Shown: positions 1 through 5,124 of the stretch, piece after piece
Layout of the letters: each line of letters opens with the position of its first letter
Numbering within the stretch: the first letter of the stretch is position 1
Assembly (NCBI GenBank): GCA_945486445.1
Contig: CALYTD010000104.1
Coordinates: forward strand, 1-5,124
DNA: 5,124 nucleotides
Reading direction: 5' to 3'
DNA from: an uncultured Prevotellaceae bacterium
GTDB taxonomy: Bacteria > Bacteroidota > Bacteroidia > Bacteroidales > Bacteroidaceae
The notes under the pieces: model-generated
What the model saw: the letters and a program-made list of their open reading frames with translations, nothing else
Database searches by the model: none
Told to the model about the DNA's origin: nothing
Position numbers and translations under genes: made by a program

Positions 1-469
1 AGTTGCTGGGATCCCATTTAAGTATTATCTCATACTCACCGTCTCCGTCCACGTCTGCGGCCGAACAGTCGTTGGGAGTGTACGTACACGTAGTGCCGTC
101 AGGCATAGCCTGCTCTGTGGGGCGTATCAACGGAACGGAGAGGTAGGGCTTGTCCCACGGCTGTACCTCGTCACTGGTCTCACTGACAGCACCATCCACC
201 ACTGTCTGCACGGAGTAACGGCTGGACGGGGTGCCCGCCTCGTCAACGTAGCAGGTGGCTGTAGAAAGAGAAGAAGCAATGGTCTCGCCATCGCGAAGAA
301 TATTAAACTCGGTGCCGGCAGGGTCAGTTGACAGTAAGCGCCAACTGATAAAGATACCCTTTTCAGCAGGAAGGGCCACGACACCACGTGACAACTGTTC
401 CACGTAAGTCTGTGCATTGGCAGAGAACAGTGCCAGCACGGCGATGGCAGTAAGCAGGATTCTTTTCAT
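1..469 (-). CDS. Secreted rhamnogalacturonan lyase, PL11 (YesW/YesX-like), N-terminal part; runs off left edge
   Basis: I translated this frame by hand from the ATG at 469-467; it stays open for 156 codons to the window edge, so the C-terminal bulk (PL11 enzymes are about 600 residues) is missing. Residues 1-19 are a signal peptide (MKRILLTAIAVLALFSANA, then Q20), with no lipobox Cys, so periplasmic or exported. Residues 22-115 resemble the N-terminal beta-sandwich of PL11 enzymes: VEQLSRGVVALP, then ISWRLLSTDP (41-50), FNILRDGE, YVDEAGTP, and W105...Y109...VPL. Residues 139-156 read DVDGDGEYEIILKWDPSN, the family's hallmark entry into the propeller, with an acidic calcium-loop pattern D-x-D-G-D-G. 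Family knowledge: PL11 enzymes cut the galacturonate-rhamnose backbone of rhamnogalacturonan I by beta-elimination. Catalytic residues lie outside the window, and endo versus exo action cannot be told. The start is favoured by the signal peptide and the A-rich leader. It is divergent from the transporter at 893. Confidence 0.9.
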   Translation of the reverse strand, partial: MKRILLTAIAVLALFSANAQTYVEQLSRGVVALPAEKGIFISWRLLSTDPAGTEFNILRDGETIASSLSTATCYVDEAGTPSSRYSVQTVVDGAVSETSDEVQPWDKPYLSVPLIRPTEQAMPDGTTCTYTPNDCSAADVDGDGEYEIILKWDPSN

Positions 470-503
470 AGTTATATTTAGTTTTAGTTACATCTGTTAA
501 TAT

Positions 504-551
504 TTGACGCAGCAGACGGCCGTAGGTTTACCGCCAGACAACCCGCGTCAA
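504..551 (-). other. Stem-loop in the lyase 5' leader (TTGACGC/GCGTCAA, 7-bp perfect stem)
   Basis: TTGACGC at 504-510 and GCGTCAA at 545-551 are perfect reverse complements closing a 34-nt interior. The interior contains a possible small hairpin (GGTT/AACC type) and GC-rich blocks. On the minus strand this element begins directly after the U-tract of the hairpin at 564-591 and ends about 35 nt before the lyase ATG. It would be a leader structure if transcription reads through, or a regulator-binding palindrome in DNA. No Bacteroidetes-type -7 box was found between it and the lyase start. Confidence 0.4.
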
Positions 552-591
552 GAAAAAAAGAAACGGCAGCGAAACTCACGTTCCACTGCCG
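551..591 (-). terminator. Intrinsic (Rho-independent) terminator, minus strand
   Basis: Bases 564-575 pair with 580-591 around a 4-nt loop. On the minus strand the 12-bp stem is continuous, with two G-U wobbles, and is capped by a GUGA loop of GNRA type. On the plus strand those two positions are C/A mismatches. It is followed on the minus strand by a pyrimidine tract with U's at 563-561 and seven consecutive U's at 559-553. This is a textbook terminator for leftward transcription, placed about 80 nt upstream of the lyase ATG rather than behind a gene, hence the sRNA or attenuator reading. Confidence 0.75.
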
Positions 592-661
592 ACATTCATT
601 AGAATTGCGCATGCGGGGTCTCTCACCCCAGCGTGCCATGCAATTGGTTGTTTAAGTTTGC
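551..661 (-). ncRNA. Predicted ~110-nt structured RNA (small RNA or attenuated leader of the lyase gene)
   Basis: Reading the minus strand, a TAACTTTG -7 box (675-668) places a start near 661. After about 15 unstructured bases comes a long hairpin. AATTGC (603-608) pairs with GCAATT (640-645). Inside it, GCATGC (609-614) pairs with GCGTGC (631-636) with one imperfect pair and a 3-nt bulge. Inside that, GGGGT (615-619) pairs with ACCCC (625-629) around a 5-nt loop. A second hairpin with a U-tract (591-553) ends the unit. Promoter, structure and terminator in the right order and spacing support a defined transcript. I do not recognise it as a known RNA family. It may be an independent sRNA, or the premature-termination product of the lyase mRNA, because no separate lyase promoter is visible downstream. 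The first hairpin would fold on either strand (its imperfect pair is U-G on plus and A-C on minus), but the U-tract and promoter favour minus. Confidence 0.5.
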
Positions 662-667
662 ACGGGA

Positions 668-675
668 CAAAGTTA
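668..675 (-). promoter_or_regulatory. Bacteroidetes -7 promoter element TAACTTTG, driving the minus-strand RNA
   Basis: The minus strand reads TAACTTTG from 675 to 668, an exact match to TAnnTTTG. The expected start is about 661, just before the structured RNA. A possible -33 TTG lies at 701-699, but the 23-nt gap is longer than the usual ~20. It may also be the only promoter of the lyase gene, by read-through of the terminator. Confidence 0.55.
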
Positions 676-761
676 ACACTTTTTCCTGTATTAGACGACA
701 AGTTTTGAGTTAACAAAGTTTAATTGCCGCCTTGTTCTGTATTTGTGTGCTATATTTTTAT

Positions 762-769
762 TAACTTTG
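762..769 (+). promoter_or_regulatory. Bacteroidetes -7 promoter element TAACTTTG for the first transporter
   Basis: This is an exact match to TAnnTTTG, giving a predicted transcription start near 776, at the start of an 11-A run (776-786). The nearest TTTG upstream (742-745) leaves only a 16-nt gap, so the -33 element is weak. This promoter lies downstream of the most upstream in-frame ATG (743), which argues that ATG cannot be the translation start. Confidence 0.55.
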
Positions 770-775
770 CAGAGT

Positions 776-892
776 AAAAAAAAAAATGAAATAAACCATA
801 GGAACAAGCAGTGGAGAATAGAACGCTTCGCTGCGATGACAATGGTGACAACCGCCATAGTCAGGCGGTGCAGCCCCTTTATCGTAACAGTT
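776..892 (+). promoter_or_regulatory. Long 5' leader of the first transporter, with a hairpin close to the start codon
   Basis: If transcription starts near 776 and translation at 893, the leader is about 115 nt. It begins with 11 A's and contains ACCGCC (851-856) / GGCGGT (864-869), a perfect 6-bp GC-rich stem with a 7-nt loop ending 23 nt before the ATG. Such a hairpin could influence ribosome access. The leader is open in the transporter's frame and has ATGs at 836 and 842, so part of it could instead be coding. Confidence 0.35.
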
Positions 893-2392
893 ATGAGCCC
901 GATTCAGACAGCGAAAAAGACCAATTTCAGGTGGGTGGTGTGCAGTATGCTGCTCTTCGCCACCATGATAAACTACATGGACAGGCAGGTATTGTCACTG
1001 ACATGGAAGGACTTTATCGCCCCAGAATTTGCCTGGGACGATGAGGACTACGGCCGACTGACGTCGTTTTTCTCACTGATATACGCCGTGTCCATGTTCT
1101 TCGTAGGCTGGTTTATGGACAAAGCAGGCGTGAAGAAGGGCTATGCCTGGGCGGTAGCAGTATGGAGTTTTGGCGCAATACTGCACGCATTCTGTGGCAT
1201 TGCCACGTGCGGTGCACTGACAGGAGTGTGGTTTGTGGACTTTGACGGGGCCAAGGAGACACTTCACGACATGGGAGTAGCAGGACTGCCGATAACCACT
1301 ATGAGCATATTCCTGTTCCTAATATGCCGTTGCATACTCGCTATGGGACAGGCAGGCAACTTCCCCGCCGCCGTGAAAGTAACCTCAGCCTACTTCCCGA
1401 AGAAAGACAGAGCATACGCAATAAGCATCTTTAACAACGGAGCCTCGGTGGGAGCACTGATAGCACCAGTAACAATACCAGTGCTGGCAAGCCGCTTTGG
1501 CTGGGAGATGGCATTCTTCGCAATAGGCTCTTTGGGCTATCTGTGGATGCTGTTATGGCTCATACTCTATGTAAAACCACAGCAAAACGACTATGTTAAC
1601 CAAGCAGAATACAACTATATAATGCAGGATGAGGAGAACGTTGACTACTTCTCACGCAAGAACGAAAGCATAGAAAAAGCACTAACACGTGAAAAACGCA
1701 TAGGAATAATCAAGTGCTTTACCTATCCACACACGTGGGCACTGATAGCAGGAAAGTTCATGACGGACGGCGTTTGGTGGTTTTTCCTGTTCTGGACACC
1801 TATATATATATCCGATTTCTATGGATATACCTCCGATTCCCCTATGGGAATGTCGCTCATTGTGTTGCTATACCTAATATCAATGCTATCCATCGGAGGC
1901 GCATATCTGCCCACATACTTTGTCAATAACCACGGCATGGACCCATATACAAGTCGCATACGAGCCCTGATGTTCTTCGCATTGGTGCAACTTGTGGGTG
2001 TACTTGCAGTACCATTAGGCAATCTCTCCCCATGGCTCTTTGTCATAGTAATAGGCTTGCAGGGCGCATCCCACCAGAGTTGGTCGGCAAACCTGTTCTC
2101 GATGGTAGGCGATTTCTTCCCCAAAAACAGCATAGGCACGGTGGTAGGAATTATCGGTATGGCAGGAGGTATGGCCGCTTACCTGATTTTGGGGTGCTCT
2201 GGTATGCTGTTTTCATACGCAGAAACAAGTGACGCAACGTTCACTTTCCTCGGTTATGAAGGCAAGCAAGCAGCGTATATGATAATATTCAGTTGCTTCT
2301 CCGTGATGTATCTGATAGGTTGGGGGATAATGAAAGTCCTCATACCGGAATATGATTCCGTCAAGAAGAACGATAACACACGCAACCAATAA
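893..2392 (+). CDS. ExuT-like MFS transporter (anion:cation symporter family), upstream paralogue
   Basis: This 499-residue inner-membrane transporter probably takes up a hexuronate or another sugar acid. About 12 hydrophobic segments are visible, with TM1 near 14-35 and TM12 near 468-488. Family landmarks are NYMDRQ (27-32), the TM2-TM3 loop D76-x-x-G79-x-K-K-G83, R146 followed by AGNFPAAVKVT (154-164), YFPKKDRA (167-174), KFMTDGVWWFFLFW (288-301), and a C-terminal AGG stretch matching the ACS pattern. A 35-residue insert relative to DgoT/ExuT-type proteins lies in the periplasmic TM3-TM4 loop. The start at 893 is chosen because residues 1-102 then align without gaps to the paralogue at 2585. 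The frame extends upstream to an ATG at 743, but that overlaps the predicted promoter; ATGs at 836 and 842 remain possible. Oddities are Gln153 where the paralogue has Glu, and heavy ATA use for isoleucine. The substrate is inferred only from family and the neighbouring lyase. Confidence 0.88.
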   Translation: MSPIQTAKKTNFRWVVCSMLLFATMINYMDRQVLSLTWKDFIAPEFAWDDEDYGRLTSFFSLIYAVSMFFVGWFMDKAGVKKGYAWAVAVWSFGAILHAFCGIATCGALTGVWFVDFDGAKETLHDMGVAGLPITTMSIFLFLICRCILAMGQAGNFPAAVKVTSAYFPKKDRAYAISIFNNGASVGALIAPVTIPVLASRFGWEMAFFAIGSLGYLWMLLWLILYVKPQQNDYVNQAEYNYIMQDEENVDYFSRKNESIEKALTREKRIGIIKCFTYPHTWALIAGKFMTDGVWWFFLFWTPIYISDFYGYTSDSPMGMSLIVLLYLISMLSIGGAYLPTYFVNNHGMDPYTSRIRALMFFALVQLVGVLAVPLGNLSPWLFVIVIGLQGASHQSWSANLFSMVGDFFPKNSIGTVVGIIGMAGGMAAYLILGCSGMLFSYAETSDATFTFLGYEGKQAAYMIIFSCFSVMYLIGWGIMKVLIPEYDSVKKNDNTRNQ

Positions 2393-2402
2393 AGTATGGT
2401 CG

Positions 2403-2470
2403 TACTAAAATATCTTAAAAAATATAGCGTTAGAAGGGTCTTCCTTCACTTATATCAATATATTTTAGTA
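2403..2470. repeat. Perfect 11-bp inverted repeat spanning the end of transporter 1 to the promoter of transporter 2
   Basis: TACTAAAATAT (2403-2413) and ATATTTTAGTA (2460-2470) are exact reverse complements, separated by 46 nt. Inside lies a second small hairpin, GAAGG (2433-2437) / CCTTC (2443-2447), with a 5-nt loop. The left arm starts 11 nt after the stop codon of the upstream transporter; the right arm overlaps the TAACTTTG box at 2469 by two bases. It may be a weak terminator-like fold or a regulator site flanking the promoter; there is no U-tract of the normal kind. Confidence 0.5.
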
Positions 2471-2476
2471 ACTTTG
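2469..2476 (+). promoter_or_regulatory. Distal Bacteroidetes -7 element TAACTTTG for the second transporter
   Basis: This is an exact TAnnTTTG match with a predicted start near 2483, giving a leader of about 100 nt. No good TTTG is present at the expected -33 position. It overlaps the right arm of the inverted repeat, so it could be controlled by whatever binds there. Confidence 0.45.
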
Positions 2477-2542
2477 CATGAAACGAATATCAGCAATAAA
2501 GACTGCATAACAAATAAATACCAACTATAAAAACTAACCTGA

Positions 2543-2550
2543 TAACTTTG
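2543..2550 (+). promoter_or_regulatory. Proximal Bacteroidetes -7 element TAACTTTG for the second transporter
   Basis: A second exact TAACTTTG lies 74 nt downstream of the first. The predicted start is near 2557, leaving a leader of about 28 nt that is very A/T-rich, as is common before Bacteroidetes start codons. No -33 TTTG is evident at the usual spacing. Tandem promoters suggest this transporter can be expressed independently of the upstream one. Confidence 0.5.
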
Positions 2551-2584
2551 TAAATCAAAAATAATATCACTAATAAAGTAATCA

Positions 2585-4036
2585 ATGAGTTCAGTAAAAA
2601 CCTCGAAAATGTCCAACTGGCGTTGGATGATGTGCGCGATGTTATTCTTCGCCACCACTGTGAATTACATGGATCGACAGGTACTTTCCCTTACTTGGAA
2701 GGACTTTATAGCTCCTGAGTTCCATTGGAATGATGAGATATATGGTAATATTACCGCCGTATTCTCTATCTTCTATGCTGTTGCAAACCTGTTTGCAGGC
2801 AAGTTTGTTGACTGGATGGGCACAAAGAAAGGCTATCTTTGGGCCATTGTAGTATGGTCACTCGGTGCAGTATTGCACGCTTTCTGTGGTATGTTCACAG
2901 AGGGTTGGATGGGTTCCGGGTTCAATAGCCGTGCGGATTTAGTACAAGCTACGGGCGATGTTGCAGTCGCAATAGCCACTGTAAGCATGTATGCCTTCCT
3001 TGCATGTCGCTGTATTCTTGCCCTTGGAGAGGCCGGTAACTTCCCTGCAGCCATCAAGGTTACGGCAGAATACTTCCCTAAGAAGGACAGAGCATTCGCC
3101 ACTTCCATCTTCAATTCAGGCGCATCAGTAGGCGCACTTGCCGCTCCTGCCACAATACCTTTGCTCGCAAAGGCGATGGGTTGGGAGATGGCTTTCGTTA
3201 TAATCGGTGCTATTGGCTTCCTGTGGGCAGGCGTATGGATATTCGTTTACGACAAACCGAAGGACTCAAAGTTTGTCAACGAGGCTGAATTGCAGTACGT
3301 AAACCAAGACTATGATAACGAAGTCGCAGAGGAAAAGCATGAAGAAGAGAAGCAGATGAGTTACTCAGAGGCATTCAAACACAAGCAGACCTGGGCGTTT
3401 ATAGTAGGAAAATTCATGACAGATGGCGTGTGGTGGTTCTTCCTTTTCTGGGCTCCAGCGTACTTCTCGGACCAGTTCCACTATTCATCAGATTCTCCTA
3501 TGGGTATAGCCCTTATCTTTACGCTCTACGCTATCGTTACAGTTCTCTCCATGTTTGGCGGTTATCTGCCGAAACTCTTTGTTGAGAAGAAGGGTATGAA
3601 CCCCTATCAGGGGCGTATGTTGGCAATGCTTATCTTCGCATTCTTCCCTGTTCTTGCGCTGTTTGCGCAGCCAATGGGTAACTATAGCGTGTGGTGGCCA
3701 TGTATAATAATAGGTCTTACCGGTGCGGGTCACCAGGCTTGGTCTGCCAATATCTTCTCTACCGTAGGCGATATGTTCCCTAAGTCTGCCATTGCCACTA
3801 TCACAGGTATCGGTTCCATGGCAGGAGGTATCGGTTCATTCCTTATCAACAAGGGTTCAGGTATGCTCTTTACATACGCTGAGGGACAGGGTGACGCCTT
3901 CTCATTTATGGACTTTACGGGCAAGCCGGCAGGCTATATGATAGTCTTCTGCATCTGCGCCGTCGCCTATTTGATAGGCTGGGGCATCATGAAGACCCTC
4001 GTTCCGAAGTACAAGCCGGTGGTTATTTCCGAGTAA
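2585..4036 (+). CDS. ExuT-like MFS transporter (anion:cation symporter family), downstream paralogue
   Basis: This 483-residue inner-membrane sugar-acid/H+ symporter of the MFS is the probable carrier for hexuronate or unsaturated uronate products. About 12 membrane segments are visible. Landmarks are NYMDRQ (27-32), D76-x-x-G79-T-K-K-G83, R142 and E149 in the RCILALGEAGNFPAA block, YFPKKDRA, KFMTDGVWWFFLFW (276-289), and GDMFPKSAIATITG, which lines up with the DVFGRNEVATANG region of E. coli ExuT as I recall it. D30, R31, R142 and E149 sit where DgoT has its Asp46, Arg47, Arg126 and Glu133, so the proton-coupling set appears intact. The central cytoplasmic loop (about 228-262) is very acidic and lysine-rich. 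A ~31-residue insert is present in the TM3-TM4 loop. By eye at least half of the residues match the upstream paralogue. The start at 2585 follows an A-rich leader with no Shine-Dalgarno. Hexuronate specificity is inference. Confidence 0.92.
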   Translation: MSSVKTSKMSNWRWMMCAMLFFATTVNYMDRQVLSLTWKDFIAPEFHWNDEIYGNITAVFSIFYAVANLFAGKFVDWMGTKKGYLWAIVVWSLGAVLHAFCGMFTEGWMGSGFNSRADLVQATGDVAVAIATVSMYAFLACRCILALGEAGNFPAAIKVTAEYFPKKDRAFATSIFNSGASVGALAAPATIPLLAKAMGWEMAFVIIGAIGFLWAGVWIFVYDKPKDSKFVNEAELQYVNQDYDNEVAEEKHEEEKQMSYSEAFKHKQTWAFIVGKFMTDGVWWFFLFWAPAYFSDQFHYSSDSPMGIALIFTLYAIVTVLSMFGGYLPKLFVEKKGMNPYQGRMLAMLIFAFFPVLALFAQPMGNYSVWWPCIIIGLTGAGHQAWSANIFSTVGDMFPKSAIATITGIGSMAGGIGSFLINKGSGMLFTYAEGQGDAFSFMDFTGKPAGYMIVFCICAVAYLIGWGIMKTLVPKYKPVVISE

Positions 4037-4049
4037 TCACAGTTTAATG

Positions 4050-4100
4050 ATAACGCAAGAACGCCCCGCAGATTCGGTCTGCGGGGCGTTCTTGCGTTAT
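4050..4100. terminator. Bidirectional terminator-like hairpin between convergent genes (perfect 23-bp stem)
   Basis: Bases 4050-4072 and 4078-4100 are exact reverse complements around the 5-nt loop TTCGG. The element starts 13 nt after the stop of the transporter and ends 8 nt before the stop of the convergent kinase, filling the gap. No U-tract follows on either strand (plus continues AAAGCC; minus continues CATTAA), so it is not a canonical intrinsic terminator. Its location between convergent stops strongly suggests a shared 3' end or mRNA-protecting stem. Confidence 0.7.
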
Positions 4101-4108
4101 AAAGCCGT

Positions 4109-5026
4109 TCAGTCTGCGATGAATCCAGTGGGTATATAATTGTCCAACGACTGGCAAACGGCAGCCGAAAAGCGTTGTCCCGTGGCGATAAGTGGCTGCC
4201 ATTGCTCCACTGTCATGTTGCCCAGGCACTGCGAGCGCATCACATTCTCTTTCAGCAATGCATAACAGAAACCTGCGTTGAAGTTGTCCCCAGCCCCTAT
4301 TGTGCTTACAGTCTCAATGGCTTTTGCAGGGAATGAGGCAGCGACGGCAGGCGTTCTCAGTTGTATCGGACGCGCTGCATCGGTATAAATGAAGCACGGA
4401 CAGTATGGTGCTATATGCTCTTTATATATGGCATCCACGTCCTTTGAGCCGAAAAGAATCTCAAAATCCTCGGCAGAACCGCGCACAACGCTTGCCTGCT
4501 GCATATTCTCCACGATATAAGCGGCTGTTCTCGGCAGGTCTTTCAGGTGTGAGGCACGGAAGTTGACATCATAATACAGTATTGCCCCACGCTCTTTCGC
4601 CTTCTTCAAGAACACGCTTACATAGTCCCTCAAATTAGGGTTTATGGCGAAATATGAGCCAAACAGCACCACATCTCCTTCGTTTACGTCCGGCATATTC
4701 TTATGCATTGTCAGCACGGCATGGTTCTTATAGAACTGATACTGCGCGTCATTATTGTTGTCAAGGAATGCAAGCGACACGTGCGACTGTGTCCCTTGGC
4801 TTCTGAACACATACGAGGTATCGACATTGTTGTCCCGCAAGAACGCCGTAACTATGTCTCCCACGTGGTCATCGCCCACCTCTGTCGCCATGACACACGG
4901 TGTGCCCGTGCGTCCTATGGATACTATTGCATTGAATGCCGAGCCTCCGGGCACCGCCTTCACCGGCTGGTCATTACGGAATATTATGTCAAGTACGGTT
5001 TCCCCTACTCCTATTATGCGTCTCAT
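4109..5026 (-). CDS. PfkB-family carbohydrate kinase (fructokinase or KDG-kinase type)
   Basis: This 305-residue cytoplasmic sugar kinase (ribokinase/PfkB fold) transfers phosphate from ATP to a sugar hydroxyl; its length is typical. Visible motifs are the N-terminal strand IIGVGETVLDI (4-14), the substrate-side signature P26-G-G-S-A-F-N32, EVGDDHVGD (49-57), the mid-domain D153-x-N155-x-R157 motif, and the second PfkB signature TIGAGDNFNAG (242-252), where G244-A-G-D247 forms the anion hole with D247 as catalytic base. Nothing essential looks missing. The ATG at 5026-5024 follows an A-rich, SD-free leader. Fructokinase-like features (GGSxFN, GAGDNF) are seen, while the pectin-type context would also suit 2-keto-3-deoxygluconate kinase; the sequence does not decide. 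It converges on the transporter at 2585 and has no clear TAnnTTTG promoter in 5027-5094. Confidence 0.88.
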   Translation of the reverse strand: MRRIIGVGETVLDIIFRNDQPVKAVPGGSAFNAIVSIGRTGTPCVMATEVGDDHVGDIVTAFLRDNNVDTSYVFRSQGTQSHVSLAFLDNNNDAQYQFYKNHAVLTMHKNMPDVNEGDVVLFGSYFAINPNLRDYVSVFLKKAKERGAILYYDVNFRASHLKDLPRTAAYIVENMQQASVVRGSAEDFEILFGSKDVDAIYKEHIAPYCPCFIYTDAARPIQLRTPAVAASFPAKAIETVSTIGAGDNFNAGFCYALLKENVMRSQCLGNMTVEQWQPLIATGQRFSAAVCQSLDNYIPTGFIAD

Positions 5027-5090
5027 GTTGTGTGTTGTGGAGATTTGTCTGTTGTTATTTATTTTTACGTTTGTTGTTGGTATATGATAT

Positions 5091-5124
5091 AAGAAACCCC
5101 TTGAAGATTATTCTCCAAGGGGTT
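5091..5124 (-). terminator. Intrinsic-type terminator of a gene beyond the right edge
   Basis: Bases 5095-5107 pair with 5112-5124 around a 4-nt loop: AACCCCTTG / CAAGGGGTT, plus AGA/TCT beyond one position that is a mismatch on plus but a G-U wobble on minus. On the minus strand the stem runs into UUUCUUAUAU. It most likely ends a leftward gene outside the window, upstream of the kinase; the right side is cut by the window end. Confidence 0.6.

Noticed and set aside
127..417. 96-codon minus-strand open frame
   Set aside because: It is out of frame with the lyase, which starts at 469 in another minus-strand frame with a signal peptide and clear PL11 motifs; this is a shadow.
564..645. The two hairpins as a plus-strand RNA
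   Set aside because: The hairpin at 564-591 has two C/A mismatches on plus, no good U-tract follows 645 on plus, and no TAnnTTTG box precedes it on plus; promoter and terminator fit the minus strand.
551..661. Known RNA such as SRP RNA or a tRNA
   Set aside because: The conserved SRP apical sequence and tRNA arms are absent.
714..722. Second minus-strand TAAACTTTG as another -7 box
   Set aside because: It has three bases instead of two between TA and TTTG, so it does not match the consensus; no structure is placed correctly behind it.
786..794. ATG AAA TAA minimal ORF in the first transporter's leader
   Set aside because: Two codons following an A-run; no evidence of a ribosome site, so chance is the simplest reading.
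2478..2510. Short ORF MKRISAIKTA right after the 2469 promoter box
   Set aside because: Its ATG would fall upstream of the predicted transcription start, and nothing supports translation.
4703..5092. Plus-strand open frames (129 and 110 codons) opposite the kinase N-terminus
   Set aside because: They lie antisense to strongly conserved PfkB motifs and their translations resemble no family; Cys/His/Arg-rich composition fits a shadow frame.

Overview
The window looks like Bacteroidales chromosome, plausibly the Prevotella lineage (genus call is weak). Four copies of the octamer TAACTTTG, which fits the Bacteroidetes -7 promoter element TAnnTTTG, sit in the gaps where promoters are expected. 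No gene has a convincing Shine-Dalgarno sequence and starts follow A-rich leaders. The proteins are of types common in plant-polysaccharide-degrading gut or rumen Bacteroidetes.

Layout, left to right. (1) 1-469, minus: N-terminal 156 residues of a secreted PL11-type rhamnogalacturonan lyase, cut by the left edge. (2) 470-892: divergent control region. On the minus strand a TAACTTTG box is followed by two strong hairpins, the second with a U-tract, predicting a discrete ~110-nt RNA or an attenuated leader for the lyase. On the plus strand another TAACTTTG box and a ~115-nt leader serve the first transporter. (3) 893-2392, plus: ExuT-like MFS transporter of the anion:cation symporter family. 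(4) 2393-2584: intergenic region with two TAACTTTG boxes and a perfect 11-bp inverted repeat. (5) 2585-4036, plus: a second transporter, clearly a paralogue of the first. (6) 4050-4100: a perfect 23-bp inverted repeat between convergent genes. (7) 4109-5026, minus: PfkB-family sugar kinase. (8) 5095-5124: terminator-like hairpin at the right edge.

Taken together this is a small carbohydrate-use locus. The lyase would cut rhamnogalacturonan I outside the cytoplasm, the two symporters would bring uronate-type or related acidic sugars across the inner membrane, and the kinase would phosphorylate a sugar inside. The link between lyase and transporters is inferred from proximity and family knowledge; the kinase substrate is not determined by the sequence. 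No SusC/SusD pair or regulator gene lies in the window.

The most interesting points are the terminator-ended structured RNA upstream of the lyase, and the tandem transporter pair in which the upstream copy has Gln where the downstream copy has the Glu that is linked to proton coupling in this family.
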